From Erythrobacter sp. CCH5-A1 (GTDB taxonomy: Bacteria; Pseudomonadota; Alphaproteobacteria; Sphingomonadales; Sphingomonadaceae): 20,342 nt of DNA. Where the stretch lies: assembly GCF_001557115.1 (NCBI RefSeq), contig NZ_LSKQ01000136.1, positions 1-20,342 of the forward strand, in the 5' to 3' direction. This document shows, one piece after another, positions 10,672 to 17,722 of this stretch (position 1 is its first letter; each line of letters begins with the position of its first letter). The notes under the pieces are model-generated. The model saw only the letters and a list, made by a program, of their open reading frames with translations. It was not told where the DNA came from and made no database searches. Made by a program: the position numbers and the translations under genes.

Positions 10672-11091
10672 TCAACCGAAGCGGTCCCGCAGTTCCAGCA
10701 GCGCAAGCGCCGCCTTGGCCGCCTCGCCGCCCTTGTCCTTCTGCGCGGGGTCGGCGCGGACCAGCGCCTGGGCCTCGTTCTCGACCGTGAGGATGCCGTT
10801 GCCGATCGCGATTCCGTCCATCGTCAACGCCATGATCGCGCGCGCGCTTTCGCCCGCGACGATCTCGAAATGGTAGGTCTCGCCGCGGATCACCACGCCG
10901 ATGGCGACGAAGGCGTCATAGCGGTCGGCCTCGGCCGCGAGCGCGATCGCGCCCGGGATCTCGAGCGCGCCGGGGACGGTCAGCACCTCGACCTTGTGCC
11001 CCTTGGCTTCGAGCGCCGCGCGCGCGCCGGCGATCAGCATGTCGTTGAGGTGTGCGTAGAAGCGCGCTTCGACGATGAGAATGTCGGCCAT
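10672..11091 (-). CDS. ribH: 6,7-dimethyl-8-ribityllumazine synthase
   Basis: A 139-residue protein of normal RibH length. It condenses 3,4-dihydroxy-2-butanone 4-phosphate (the RibB product) with the aminouracil intermediate, the penultimate step of riboflavin synthesis. Visible family elements are the N-terminal strand [28 protein letters not shown], the active-site segment [17 protein letters not shown] with the catalytic His at residue 74, and the C-terminal [18 protein letters not shown]. It starts 5 bases after the ribB stop, so ribB and ribH form one transcript. Confidence 0.96.
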   Translation of the reverse strand: MADILIVEARFYAHLNDMLIAGARAALEAKGHKVEVLTVPGALEIPGAIALAAEADRYDAFVAIGVVIRGETYHFEIVAGESARAIMALTMDGIAIGNGILTVENEAQALVRADPAQKDKGGEAAKAALALLELRDRFG

Positions 11092-11096
11092 GGGTG

Positions 11097-12344
11097 TTAC
11101 TCCGGAATCGGGTGGAAGTCGGTGATGGTCAGGCCATAGCCTTCGAGCGCGACAAGGTCAGGACGGCTATTGGACAGCAACACCATCTCGGTAACGCCGA
11201 GGTCGGCGAGGATCTGCGAGCCGATTCCGATATTGCGCTGCTCCTCGCCCTGTTGCCAGTCGCCCGCGCCGACGCGCCCGGTGAGGATCACGATCACGCC
11301 CGAGCCATGCGCGCCCACCGCCTGCATCGCGCGCTGGAGCGTGCGCTTGCGCGGTCCGGGCTGGCCCAGCACGTCGTCGAACACCGAGATGGGGTGAACG
11401 CGGGCGAGAGTCGGCTCGCCGGGGATGACGTGGCCCTTCTGGAGAACATAGGCTTCCGAGCCCGCCACGCGGTCGCGATAGGTGATCATCCGCCACTGGC
11501 CGCCATAATCCGAGGTGAAGGCGCGCTCGGAAAGGCGCTCGACCAGATGATCGTTGCGCATCCGGTAGGCGATGAGGTCGCGGATCGTGCCGATCTTCAT
11601 GTCGTGCCGCCGCGCGAAGGTGATGAGATCGTCGAGCCGGGCCATGGTCCCGTCCTCGTTCATGATCTCGCAGATCACGCCCGAGGGGTTGAGGCCCGCA
11701 AGGCGCGAGATGTCGACCGCCGCTTCGGTGTGCCCGGCGCGCACCAGCGTGCCGCCGTCGCGCGCCATCAGCGGGAAGACGTGCCCAGGAGTTACGAGAT
11801 CGTCCGCGCCCTTGGCCGCATCGATCGCGACCGAGATGGTGCGCGCCCGGTCCGCTGCCGAAATGCCGGTGGTGACGCCTTCCTTCGCCTCGATCGAGAT
11901 GGTGAAGGCGGTCTGCATCGATTCCTTGTTGTTGCGGCTCATGGGCGTGAGGCCGAGGTGGTCGACGCGGTCCTTGGTGAGCGCGAGGCAGATCAGCCCG
12001 CGGCCGTGGGTGGCCATGAAGTTGATCGCCTGCGGGGTGGCCATCTGCGCGGGGATGATGAGATCGCCCTCGTTCTCGCGATCCTCGTCGTCGACGAGAA
12101 TGTACATGCGTCCATTGCGCGCCTCGTCGATGATCTCATCTATTGTGGCAAGAACGGGGCGCTGATCGTTGGAATCGAGGAAAAATTCCAGCTTTTGCAG
12201 CGTCTCAGCCGTGGGATTCCAGTCGGGCTCGCCAGCGTCGCGCAGGGTGTTGGCATGGAGACCGGCGGCGCGGGCGAGCCCGGCGCGGGTCATCTTTCCG
12301 CTCTCGACGATGTCCCGGACGCGTGTGATGATGGATGTGCTCAT
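11097..12344 (-). CDS. ribB: 3,4-dihydroxy-2-butanone-4-phosphate synthase with HTH and degenerate RibA domain
   Basis: A 415-residue protein from ATG 12344 ([10 protein letters not shown]); ATG 12353 three codons upstream is an alternative. Residues 1-60 form an XRE-like helix-turn-helix ([20 protein letters not shown], then [14 protein letters not shown]). Residues 62-235 are the RibB domain, which makes the 4-carbon precursor of riboflavin from ribulose 5-phosphate; the acidic loop [12 protein letters not shown] (84-95) and [10 protein letters not shown] (202-211) are intact. Residues 241-415 resemble GTP cyclohydrolase II (RibA), but the three zinc-binding Cys after LARVH are absent ([15 protein letters not shown]), so RibA activity is unlikely. 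The same frame runs open upstream into a transglycosylase gene. A TATAAT hexamer and operator-like repeats lie within that upstream stretch, so a separate ribB product is likely. Confidence 0.93.
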   Translation of the reverse strand: MSTSIITRVRDIVESGKMTRAGLARAAGLHANTLRDAGEPDWNPTAETLQKLEFFLDSNDQRPVLATIDEIIDEARNGRMYILVDDEDRENEGDLIIPAQMATPQAINFMATHGRGLICLALTKDRVDHLGLTPMSRNNKESMQTAFTISIEAKEGVTTGISAADRARTISVAIDAAKGADDLVTPGHVFPLMARDGGTLVRAGHTEAAVDISRLAGLNPSGVICEIMNEDGTMARLDDLITFARRHDMKIGTIRDLIAYRMRNDHLVERLSERAFTSDYGGQWRMITYRDRVAGSEAYVLQKGHVIPGEPTLARVHPISVFDDVLGQPGPRKRTLQRAMQAVGAHGSGVIVILTGRVGAGDWQQGEEQRNIGIGSQILADLGVTEMVLLSNSRPDLVALEGYGLTITDFHPIPE

Positions 12345-13259
12345 GCGTGTCATGTAGCACATTGAGATGTGATCGCAAGAGATATGCGATGTGATCGTGG
12401 GGCCTGCTACGCCCTTTGCCATCGCGGTCGAAGTCTTCGAAGCTTCAACCTCGGACGATGTCGAGATATCTGCATTATATTCTTGATTATTCGCAAATTT
12501 GTTGCCGACATTCTCCGCAAGCCCATGCAGGCGGACCGTCGCGGCGAGCCCGCCCTTGACCTTGTTATCGACCACCTGCAGCACCTCGTCGAGCGAGCGT
12601 GCCACACCATCTTTGTCATGGAAAATCGCGCGATTGGACTTTGCCTGACGCGGGAACAAGGTTGCCGCGCTGGTCCCAGGGGCGCTACGCCAGACGGTCA
12701 GGAACCGCGTCGCGCCGCCCGAACCGAGGAAGTGCGCGAGGTAGAGCTCGGTCGCGTTGGGGGCGCGGCCCAGCACGCGGGAGAGCGTCGCGGCATTGTC
12801 GCGCGCGTCGGCGGCGGCCAGTACCGCGGCGGCGGCCGGGTCGCTGCGCAGCGCCAGCACTGCCGCGCGCGTGGGGCGGGCAGCAAGGCCGAAGCGCGCG
12901 CCGTTGCGCCGGTAGCTGGCGATCCACGTGCTCTCGATGAACTGGAACAGCCCGCGCGCGCTCGAGCCCTGCGCCCGCGCGTCGGGGTCAAGGCCGGATT
13001 CGAGGTGAGCCTGGGCGAGCAGAAAGGCGAAATCGACGCCCGTGCGCTGCGATGCCTCGCGAATGGCGCCGACGACTTCGGCGCTCGGGGGCGGGCGTCC
13101 CGTCTTGCGCGCGGGCGGAGCCGGAGCCCAGCCTGCCAGCTCGGCCCGGACCGCGCCCTGGACCCCGCGCGCCCGCCAATCATGCGCATGTGCGGGCGCT
13201 CCCCCTTGGCTGAGGAACGCGAGCACAAAGGCGCTGAAGAGGACGACAAGCCGGACCAC
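11097..13259 (-). CDS. Lytic transglycosylase (SLT) reading frame continuous with ribB
   Basis: From GTG 13259 a 720-codon frame runs without a stop to the ribB stop. Its first part is a secreted transglycosylase that cleaves peptidoglycan: a signal peptide (residues 1-25, ending APAHA), the catalytic Glu at residue 87 in AHLESGLDP, and [10 protein letters not shown] at 103-112, followed by [18 protein letters not shown]-like sequence seems to end near residues 225-235 ([13 protein letters not shown]). Residues 240-305 have lower GC and no domain, and look like translated intergenic sequence. RibB begins at residue 306. Either the transglycosylase gene has lost its stop codon and makes a fused protein, or an assembly error removed the stop. 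An exported RibB would be non-functional, so ribB probably also uses its internal start. Confidence 0.75.
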   Translation of the reverse strand: MVRLVVLFSAFVLAFLSQGGAPAHAHDWRARGVQGAVRAELAGWAPAPPARKTGRPPPSAEVVGAIREASQRTGVDFAFLLAQAHLESGLDPDARAQGSSARGLFQFIESTWIASYRRNGARFGLAARPTRAAVLALRSDPAAAAVLAAADARDNAATLSRVLGRAPNATELYLAHFLGSGGATRFLTVWRSAPGTSAATLFPRQAKSNRAIFHDKDGVARSLDEVLQVVDNKVKGGLAATVRLHGLAENVGNKFANNQEYNADISTSSEVEASKTSTAMAKGVAGPTITSHISCDHISMCYMTRMSTSIITRVRDIVESGKMTRAGLARAAGLHANTLRDAGEPDWNPTAETLQKLEFFLDSNDQRPVLATIDEIIDEARNGRMYILVDDEDRENEGDLIIPAQMATPQAINFMATHGRGLICLALTKDRVDHLGLTPMSRNNKESMQTAFTISIEAKEGVTTGISAADRARTISVAIDAAKGADDLVTPGHVFPLMARDGGTLVRAGHTEAAVDISRLAGLNPSGVICEIMNEDGTMARLDDLITFARRHDMKIGTIRDLIAYRMRNDHLVERLSERAFTSDYGGQWRMITYRDRVAGSEAYVLQKGHVIPGEPTLARVHPISVFDDVLGQPGPRKRTLQRAMQAVGAHGSGVIVILTGRVGAGDWQQGEEQRNIGIGSQILADLGVTEMVLLSNSRPDLVALEGYGLTITDFHPIPE
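12358..12397 (-). promoter_or_regulatory. Operator-like repeats just upstream of ribB
   Basis: Two identical decamers (CGATCACATC on the minus strand) lie at 12388-12397 and 12366-12375, 22 bases apart (two helical turns). Between and beside them are two perfect inverted repeats: ATCGCA-7-TGCGAT at 12372-12390 and CACAT-4-ATGTG at 12358-12371. The block ends 13 bases before ATG 12344. Given the XRE-like domain on RibB, autoregulation by RibB is a plausible reading, but this is inference. No FMN riboswitch core is visible here. Confidence 0.45.
12474..12479 (-). promoter_or_regulatory. Consensus -10 hexamer for ribB
   Basis: A perfect TATAAT on the minus strand sits in an AT-rich stretch inside the open transglycosylase-ribB frame, about 130 bases upstream of ATG 12344. 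No TTGACA-like box lies at 16-18 bases, but a TTGCGA is 11 bases upstream. It supports independent ribB transcription. The hexamer may be a chance match. Confidence 0.35.
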
Positions 13260-13385
13260 GCGCGCGGACTTACAGGGGGCAGGCTAATCGCCCCTCTCGC
13301 GAGGTGGTTACCGGCGGGTTGCAGCGCGCAGGACACGGCCTTCAAGACCGCGTCGCCGCGCGTCAATGTCTGCGCTGGAAAAGGA

Positions 13386-13430
13386 TGGTGGACGCACTAG
13401 GGCTCGAACCTAGGACCCGCTGATTAAGAG
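13386..13430 (-). tRNA. 3' half of tRNA-Lys(CTT), island attachment site
   Basis: Read on the minus strand, this 45-base stretch is the tRNA-Lys sequence from the anticodon loop (CTCTTAATC, anticodon CTT) through the variable region, the T-arm (CCTAGGTTCGAGCCCTAG) and the acceptor 3' strand (GTGCGTCCA) to CCA at 13386-13388. Upstream of it (13431 onward) the anticodon 5' stem, D-arm and acceptor 5' strand are missing; the sequence diverges to CGGAGCTTTG on the + strand. The gene is therefore not functional here. Tyrosine recombinases commonly use tRNA 3' ends as att sites, and a recombinase starts 140 bases away. This is the chromosome/core/element junction, and the intact tRNA-Lys should lie at the other end of the island. 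Confidence 0.85.
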
Positions 13431-13463
13431 CGGAGCTTTGTGCCCTTTTCGTTCCTTTCCAAT

Positions 13464-13574
13464 ACTACGCCAAACTACGCTCAAGGGCTTGAAACGGTTG
13501 GAATAAATCCGCCGTGGATTACCCTTCGCTACGCCATCGTAATCCCGACATCTGATTACGTGGCGATTACGTGG
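13464..13574 (+). repeat. Arm-type-like short repeats between att core and integrase
   Basis: Two ACTACGC copies lie at 13464-13470 and 13474-13480, one helical turn apart. The hexamer GATTAC occurs at 13517-13522, 13554-13559 and 13565-13570, and in inverse as GTAATC at 13539-13544. The last two direct copies extend to the decamer GATTACGTGG (13554-13563, 13565-13574). This layout is what integrase arm sites or excisionase sites look like next to an att core. The assignment is inference. Confidence 0.5.
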
Positions 13575-14815
13575 ACGAGCGTCAGATCATGCCGAATCAA
13601 TCAATCACACTGCGAACAATCCAGTCGGTCACACCGGACCCGCACCGCGACATTTACGTGTGGGACCCCCGGCTAAAGGGTTTCGGACTTCGCGTCACGC
13701 CAAGAGGAGCACAATCGTTTGTGTTCCAGTATCGGGTCGACGGCGGGCCTGCCCGACGCAAAACGATCGGGCCCGTTGGTAGTCCATGGACGCCGGCCAC
13801 GGCGCGCAAGGAAGCCGAGCGATTGCTGGTCCAGGTCTATCAGGGGATCGATCCGGTCGAAGCCAAACGCGAAGCCAAGCGGAAGAAGGAGACGCTGAAC
13901 TTTCGGACCTACAGCGAAAGGTTCGTTGAGCTCTATCTCAAGCCGAACTGGCGGGGGACGTGGGGCTCGGCGCAATGCACGATCAACAACGTGTTTATTC
14001 CACGCTGGGGGAACCGACCCGTCCACGAGATCACCCGCGCCGATATCGTGAAGGTGCTGGACGAGTATTCTGATCGCCCTGCGCGACGCAAGGAGATCCA
14101 CTCGCTCCTGCGCAAGTTCTTCAACTGGGCGACCGACCGGCAGGATATCGATGTCTCGCCGCTGGCCGGGATGAAGGCTCCGAAGGCCGTTCCATCGCGG
14201 CGCAGGGTGCTCAGTGACGAGGAGATTGTCGCCTTGTGGAGGGCGACCGAGAATTCCGGATGGCCGTGGGGGCCGTTCGTCCGGATGCTGATCCTGACGA
14301 TGCAACGGCGTCAGGAAGTTGCAGAGATGGACTGGTCCGAAATCGACATCGATGCGCGTAGATGGACCTTGCCGGCCGATCGGGCGAAGAATGATCAGGA
14401 ACATGTCATACCGCTGACAAGCCTCGCTTTGGCAGAGCTGCAGCTGCTTGGCCCGAAGCGCAAGGGCCTCGTATTCACGACCACTGGCACGACCCCCGTC
14501 TCGGGATTCTTCAAGGGAAGGGCGGCTCTCCACAAGGACATGATCGCGCACCTGAAGGCGAAGCAGATCGAGGACGGAGGAGACCCCGACCAGGTAGACG
14601 TTCCGAACTGGCGACTACACGATATCCGCAGAACCGGCGCAACCCATCTCCAGTCGCTGAGAGTCCCCGTCGAGGTGACAGAAAGCGTGCTCAACCATAT
14701 CAGCGGAACAAGGGCAGGGGTCGCGGGGATCTACAACCGCTACAAATATGACGATGAGAAGCGCACCGCTCTCGATGCTTGGGACGCGAAGCTGCGGTCC
14801 ATCCTGTCGACATAG
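13571..14815 (+). CDS. P4-type tyrosine recombinase/integrase
   Basis: A 414-residue protein of typical island-integrase length. An N-terminal arm-binding DUF4102-like domain (DPRLKGFGLRVTPRGAQSFV, residues 32-51) is followed by a core-binding domain (about 110-200) and the catalytic domain. Catalytic residues are all recognisable: R246 (LTMQRRQEV), K273 (RAKNDQEHVIPL), H350 and R353 (WRLHDIRRTGATHL), H376 (VLNHISGTRAG) and Y388 (GIYNRYKY). It should cut and rejoin DNA at the tRNA-Lys core. GTG 13571 overlaps the second GATTACGTGG repeat; ATG 13589 is a good alternative start. It is transcribed away from the att site. Confidence 0.93.
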   Translation: MDERQIMPNQSITLRTIQSVTPDPHRDIYVWDPRLKGFGLRVTPRGAQSFVFQYRVDGGPARRKTIGPVGSPWTPATARKEAERLLVQVYQGIDPVEAKREAKRKKETLNFRTYSERFVELYLKPNWRGTWGSAQCTINNVFIPRWGNRPVHEITRADIVKVLDEYSDRPARRKEIHSLLRKFFNWATDRQDIDVSPLAGMKAPKAVPSRRRVLSDEEIVALWRATENSGWPWGPFVRMLILTMQRRQEVAEMDWSEIDIDARRWTLPADRAKNDQEHVIPLTSLALAELQLLGPKRKGLVFTTTGTTPVSGFFKGRAALHKDMIAHLKAKQIEDGGDPDQVDVPNWRLHDIRRTGATHLQSLRVPVEVTESVLNHISGTRAGVAGIYNRYKYDDEKRTALDAWDAKLRSILST

Positions 14816-14827
14816 GCCAATGAGACG

Positions 14828-14849
14828 CATGGTCTGATTCCAGACCATG
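14828..14849 (+). terminator. Stem-loop after the integrase gene
   Basis: A perfect 9-base inverted repeat (CATGGTCTG / CAGACCATG) with a 4-base loop ATTC begins 13 bases after the integrase stop. There is no T-run after it, so it may act as a weak or factor-assisted terminator, or as an mRNA end stabiliser. Confidence 0.5.
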
Positions 14850-14926
14850 GCTAGCTGCGCCTCTCGGCCCGCGTCGAACGCAGCGGAGCAGCACGGCAGT
14901 GAAACAAAAGGGGCACCGCAGATACC

Positions 14927-14942
14927 GTTGACATTTGTCAAC
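14927..14942 (+). promoter_or_regulatory. Palindrome ahead of the HicA/HicB-like pair
   Basis: GTTGAC-ATTT-GTCAAC is a perfect 6-base inverted repeat placed 26 bases before ATG 14969. It contains a consensus -35 hexamer TTGACA (14928-14933). The strong ribosome site AAGGAGG (14954-14960) follows. The palindrome is a candidate operator for the HTH-containing second gene, as in autoregulated toxin-antitoxin operons. The assignment is inference. Confidence 0.5.
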
Positions 14943-14968
14943 AGATAGGCGATAAGGAGGTCGGTTGA

Positions 14969-15202
14969 ATGGCTAGGCCACGCCATCCGAACAAGGAGAT
15001 TGAAGCTGCTGTTGCCCATGCGGAAACACTGGGCTGGCGGGTCGTTCCGATCAGTGGCCACGCCTGGGGGCGGCTCTACTGCGCTTGGGCTGACCGGGAC
15101 GGTTGCATGGTCTCGGTGTGGAGCACGCCGCGTAATGCGGAGAACCATGCCAAGGCTATACGACGGGATGTGTCGCGGTGCCCGCACGGGCAAGCGGAGT
15201 GA
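14969..15202 (+). CDS. HicA-like small protein, candidate toxin
   Basis: A 77-residue protein with an ideal ribosome site (AAGGAGG, 8 bases before ATG). The pattern of helix, strand and GHAWGRL turn (EAAVAHAETLGWRVVPISGH) recalls HicA mRNA-interferase proteins, in which a conserved His follows a Gly in a GSH-like turn; here H31 is the candidate. A C-terminal RNAENHAKAIRRD helix follows the VWSTPRN segment. HicA and its HicB partner are encoded in that order in many TA operons. The family assignment is inference from pattern, not from a search. The next gene starts 5 bases after the stop. A decayed copy of this gene lies at 19885-20003. Confidence 0.65.
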   Translation: MARPRHPNKEIEAAVAHAETLGWRVVPISGHAWGRLYCAWADRDGCMVSVWSTPRNAENHAKAIRRDVSRCPHGQAE

Positions 15203-15207
15203 GTGAG

Positions 15208-15738
15208 ATGAAGACGCATGAGTTCACGATTGTCGCCTCCGGCCTCGATCCCGAGGCGGACGGCTACGAAGACCGCTTCTTCGAGGCCGGTTGCGACGAC
15301 GCGACGCTTTCGTTCCAGAAGGGCGTGATCATCGCCGAGTTCGCCCGTCAAGCTGTGTCATTTTCCAAAGCTGTCACAACCGCTTATAAGGATATACTCA
15401 AAACGGGTGCCAAGATCGAACGGGTCGAGCCGGATTATCTGGTGAACCTCAGTGACATTGCCGAGCGCTCAGGTCTCACCCGTCAGGCGATCTCGCTCTA
15501 TACCAAGGCGGAACGTGGCTCAGGCTTCCCCAATCCGGTTGCACGCGTCACCTCCAACAGTCCTCTCTGGGATTGGCTGGAAGTCACCGAGTGGCTCCAC
15601 GCCCAGGCAAAAATCGACCGCGAAGCGGTGGTAGAGGCGCGGATTGTCAAAGAGGCCAATCGCTTTCTCGAGTTGCATGACGAGCAGTCTGATAACTTCA
15701 CGCGGCGACTGGAATTGCACGAGGATGCGGGACCCTAG
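15208..15738 (+). CDS. HicB-like protein with helix-turn-helix, candidate antitoxin
   Basis: A 176-residue protein from ATG 15208. Residues 1-75 form a HicB-like beta-alpha-beta segment (HEFTIVASGLDPEADGYEDR, then EAGCDDATLSFQKGVIIAEF). Residues 78-132 hold a MerR/AlpA-like helix-turn-helix (LVNLSDIAERSGLTRQAISL, then WLEVTEWLHAQ). Residues 135-176 are a charged helical tail. It is co-directional with and only 5 bases after the HicA-like gene. Such a DNA-binding HicB-type antitoxin would neutralise the toxin and repress the operon through the palindrome at 14927-14942. It could instead be a plain regulator of the island. Confidence 0.65.
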   Translation: MKTHEFTIVASGLDPEADGYEDRFFEAGCDDATLSFQKGVIIAEFARQAVSFSKAVTTAYKDILKTGAKIERVEPDYLVNLSDIAERSGLTRQAISLYTKAERGSGFPNPVARVTSNSPLWDWLEVTEWLHAQAKIDREAVVEARIVKEANRFLELHDEQSDNFTRRLELHEDAGP

Positions 15739-15908
15739 GCGTATACAGGTCTGACGCCCATGCACCAATCCGATGGTAACGCACCACCCTATTGCTCAGA
15801 TGGAGCATTTGCCGTATCTTTCCTCACCGGCTGATTAGATCGCCTATCAATAGCTTGAATTCGGGCAAATACATCGACATTCTAACAGCCATGAACAGGA
15901 TCGACAAG

Positions 15909-15920
15909 TTGATTAATCAA
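15909..15920. promoter_or_regulatory. Perfect 12-base palindrome between the HicB-like and AraC genes
   Basis: TTGATTAATCAA is perfectly self-complementary and lies in the 228-base gap (15739-15966) between the convergent HicB-like and araC-type genes. I see no gene in this gap. It could be a regulator-binding site or chance in an AT-richer stretch. Confidence 0.3.
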
Positions 15921-15966
15921 AAGCAAGCATTAGTTTGTGCAGTCGACCGCGATGGCTTCGCCACTT

Positions 15967-16902
15967 CTACGCTGCGTTGCTGCTCATCCTTCGCTCTTTG
16001 GGCGAACAGCCGAAGCGCTCTGAAAACGCACGGGTGAAGGCGGCAGCCGAGCGATAGCCAACGCGATTGGCAACCGTTTTTATCGGGACATTGCTTTCCG
16101 CGAGTAGGTTGAGCGCACGCTGAAGCCTCCAGTCCACTATATAGGCCATCGGGCCACTGCCAACCAGCTCGCGAAAGCGCTCGGCGAAGCGGCTGCGCGA
16201 CATTCCCACGGCCGCCGCTAGGCTTTCGACAGTCCATCCATGGGCGACATCACCGTGAATAAGGCTGAGTGCTTTGCCGATCTGAGGATCGTAGACAGCG
16301 GACATCAAACGGCTGATTTCGGGCGCCTGCGCGATGCCGGCGTGTATCGCCTCGATGAACAGCGCCTCGGACAGGCGGCTGACGCTGGCTGTGGCTCCCG
16401 GTTCGCCCTCAAACATGCGGCGCACAAGCAGGCGCAGAACGTCGTCAAGCATGGGCCGTGATGCACGGTCCGCTGCGGTAACATGCAACAAGTCCGGTAT
16501 CGAACGCAGCAACGGGTGGTCTGCACCATCGGCAAAGGAGAAATGGCCGCATACCATTTGGCAGGATTCGCCGGCTTCGCCGCTCCCGACGATGAACGGC
16601 CCCGAGCCCGTGAAGCCTGCTTGCTGTATGACATCGCCAAGCGGTTGCCCTTCAACGGTTTCGCTGCTCGACAGCAAATGGCCAGCGCCGCCGGGAACAA
16701 GGGCAAGATCGCCAGCTCGCAACTTTGTGCGCGTCCCATCGGCGAGGGTGACGTAGCACGTCCCTTGTACCACCAGGTGAAAGCGCGCTGCACGCCTGTA
16801 GCTAGGGACGGCGATACTAAACGCCGGGTAAAAATCGGTGCGAAAGTAAATTGCGGCTTTCAGTGCTACTGTGTCGAGCACGTCGCTGAGTACATCGGTC
16901 AT
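15967..16902 (-). CDS. AraC family transcriptional regulator
   Basis: A 311-residue protein. Residues 1-190 form an N-terminal cupin-type ligand domain (FHLVVQGTCYVTLADGTRTK, LRAGDLALVPGGAGH), like the Cupin_6 AraC group. Residues 205-305 are the double helix-turn-helix (TVESLAAAVGMSRSRFAERF, then IKTVANRVGYRSAAAFTRAF), ending with GCSPKERR. The signal molecule is unknown. ATG 16902 has no strong ribosome site. It is transcribed away from the AhpD-like/NTF2/ferritin-like/cytochrome c cluster across a 186-base gap, the usual position for its activator. Confidence 0.93.
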   Translation of the reverse strand: MTDVLSDVLDTVALKAAIYFRTDFYPAFSIAVPSYRRAARFHLVVQGTCYVTLADGTRTKLRAGDLALVPGGAGHLLSSSETVEGQPLGDVIQQAGFTGSGPFIVGSGEAGESCQMVCGHFSFADGADHPLLRSIPDLLHVTAADRASRPMLDDVLRLLVRRMFEGEPGATASVSRLSEALFIEAIHAGIAQAPEISRLMSAVYDPQIGKALSLIHGDVAHGWTVESLAAAVGMSRSRFAERFRELVGSGPMAYIVDWRLQRALNLLAESNVPIKTVANRVGYRSAAAFTRAFSERFGCSPKERRMSSNAA

Positions 16903-16960
16903 GCTGGTTGCATAGCACCGGCGTCCGCTAAATCCACAAGACTATTCGTGAAACGTTGCA

Positions 16961-16981
16961 GGTCATCCCAATGAATTGACC
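16961..16981. promoter_or_regulatory. Weak inverted repeat in the araC divergent region
   Basis: GGTCA (16961-16965) and TGACC (16977-16981) are separated by 11 bases. They lie midway between the AraC start and the AhpD-like start. It may be an activator site. The arms are short and I give it little weight. Confidence 0.25.
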
Positions 16982-17088
16982 AGAAATCGTAAAATGGCGC
17001 CACGGCATTGCGTTACCTCCCACCGAAGCGCAACCAAGCATCGACGGAACTGCTAACCCTTCGCCAGGAACCGCCCCGGAGATTTGTA

Positions 17089-17639
17089 GTGGAGACCATT
17101 CCCCAGACTGATGCCGCGTCTGCGCCGTCGAAAACCCAAGACCTGCTGTATGCGGTGAAGAAGCAGATGGGCGGCTTGCCAAAAATTTTTGCCACCATGG
17201 CGCAATCACCGGCCGGGCGCAGTGGTTGTCCTGGAGTTGCCGGGGCACTCGCCGCAGGAAGCCTGTCAAATGTGAACCGCAAGCAGATTGCGCTCGCTGT
17301 CGCCGGTGCCAATGCGTGCGATTATTGCGCTTCGGTGCATACGGGACGCGGCAAGGGAGCAGGTCTTTCGTCCGACGAAATGGCCAGGAATTTGATTGGC
17401 AGATCGTCATATCCCAAGACCGCCGCTCTGTCGGGCGTCGCATGCGAAGTCGTTCGCCTACGTGGCCAGACAACGGCAGCTCAACTCGCAACGCTCACCA
17501 CGCCGGTTCCGATCATGAGGCCGGTGTCGAGACTGTCGCGAACATCACACTCAGCATTTTCACGAACTACTTCAACCATATCGCGGGGACCGAAAATGAT
17601 CTCCCGCTGATGCGTTCGCGGAGCGCCTTGTTTGTTTAG
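17089..17639 (+). pseudogene. Frameshifted AhpD-like / carboxymuconolactone decarboxylase gene
   Basis: From GTG 17089 (VETIPQTDAASAPSKTQDLL) the frame reads like an AhpD-type alkylhydroperoxidase (CMD family): KKQMGGLPKIFATMAQSPAG, IALAVAGANACDYCASVH with an intact CxxC at 17317-17328, and GAGLSSDEMARNLIGR. After about 17430 the frame loses family character. The expected C-terminus (ETVANITLSIFTNYFNHIAG, then TENDLP) continues in a different frame to a TAG at 17637-17639. At least one frameshift therefore lies between about 17430 and 17500, and short matching stretches in a third frame suggest more than one. AhpD-like proteins act in peroxide detoxification or as CxxC redox enzymes. The coding in-frame extension upstream to 17008 is not family-like. 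Sequencing error is the alternative. Confidence 0.8.
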
Positions 17640-17650
17640 GCGACCCGAAC

Positions 17651-17682
17651 GGGCCGGTTCGCCGCCCCCAGCGAACCGGCCC
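17651..17682 (+). terminator. 12-base perfect hairpin before the NTF2-like gene
   Basis: GGGCCGGTTCGC (17651-17662) and GCGAACCGGCCC (17671-17682) form a perfect 12-base stem with an 8-base loop. It lies 12 bases after the AhpD-like stop and 41 bases before the NTF2-like start. No T-run follows. It may be a factor-dependent terminator, an attenuator or an mRNA-processing stem. Confidence 0.6.
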
Positions 17683-17722
17683 AACTCGGTCTTCAATCAC
17701 ATTCAATCCGAAGGAAAAGCCA

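Noticed and set aside
11094..12365. A 423-codon + strand frame opposite ribB
   Set aside because: It mirrors ribB and shows no motifs of its own.
13290..13350. ACCGGCGGGTTGCAGC as part of an FMN riboswitch
   Set aside because: It is on the + strand while the riboflavin genes are on the minus strand, and the other conserved helices are not visible.
13673..14551. A 292-codon minus frame opposite the integrase
   Set aside because: Shadow of the integrase; no motif, no ribosome site.
14928..14956. TTGACA with GATAAG 17 bases downstream as a promoter for the HicA-like gene
   Set aside because: The -10 would overlap the AAGGAGG ribosome site, so the transcript would begin downstream of it. I keep the palindrome as an operator candidate only.
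15761..15835. A 24-codon frame in the gap after the HicB-like gene
   Set aside because: Too short, no ribosome site and no recognisable sequence.
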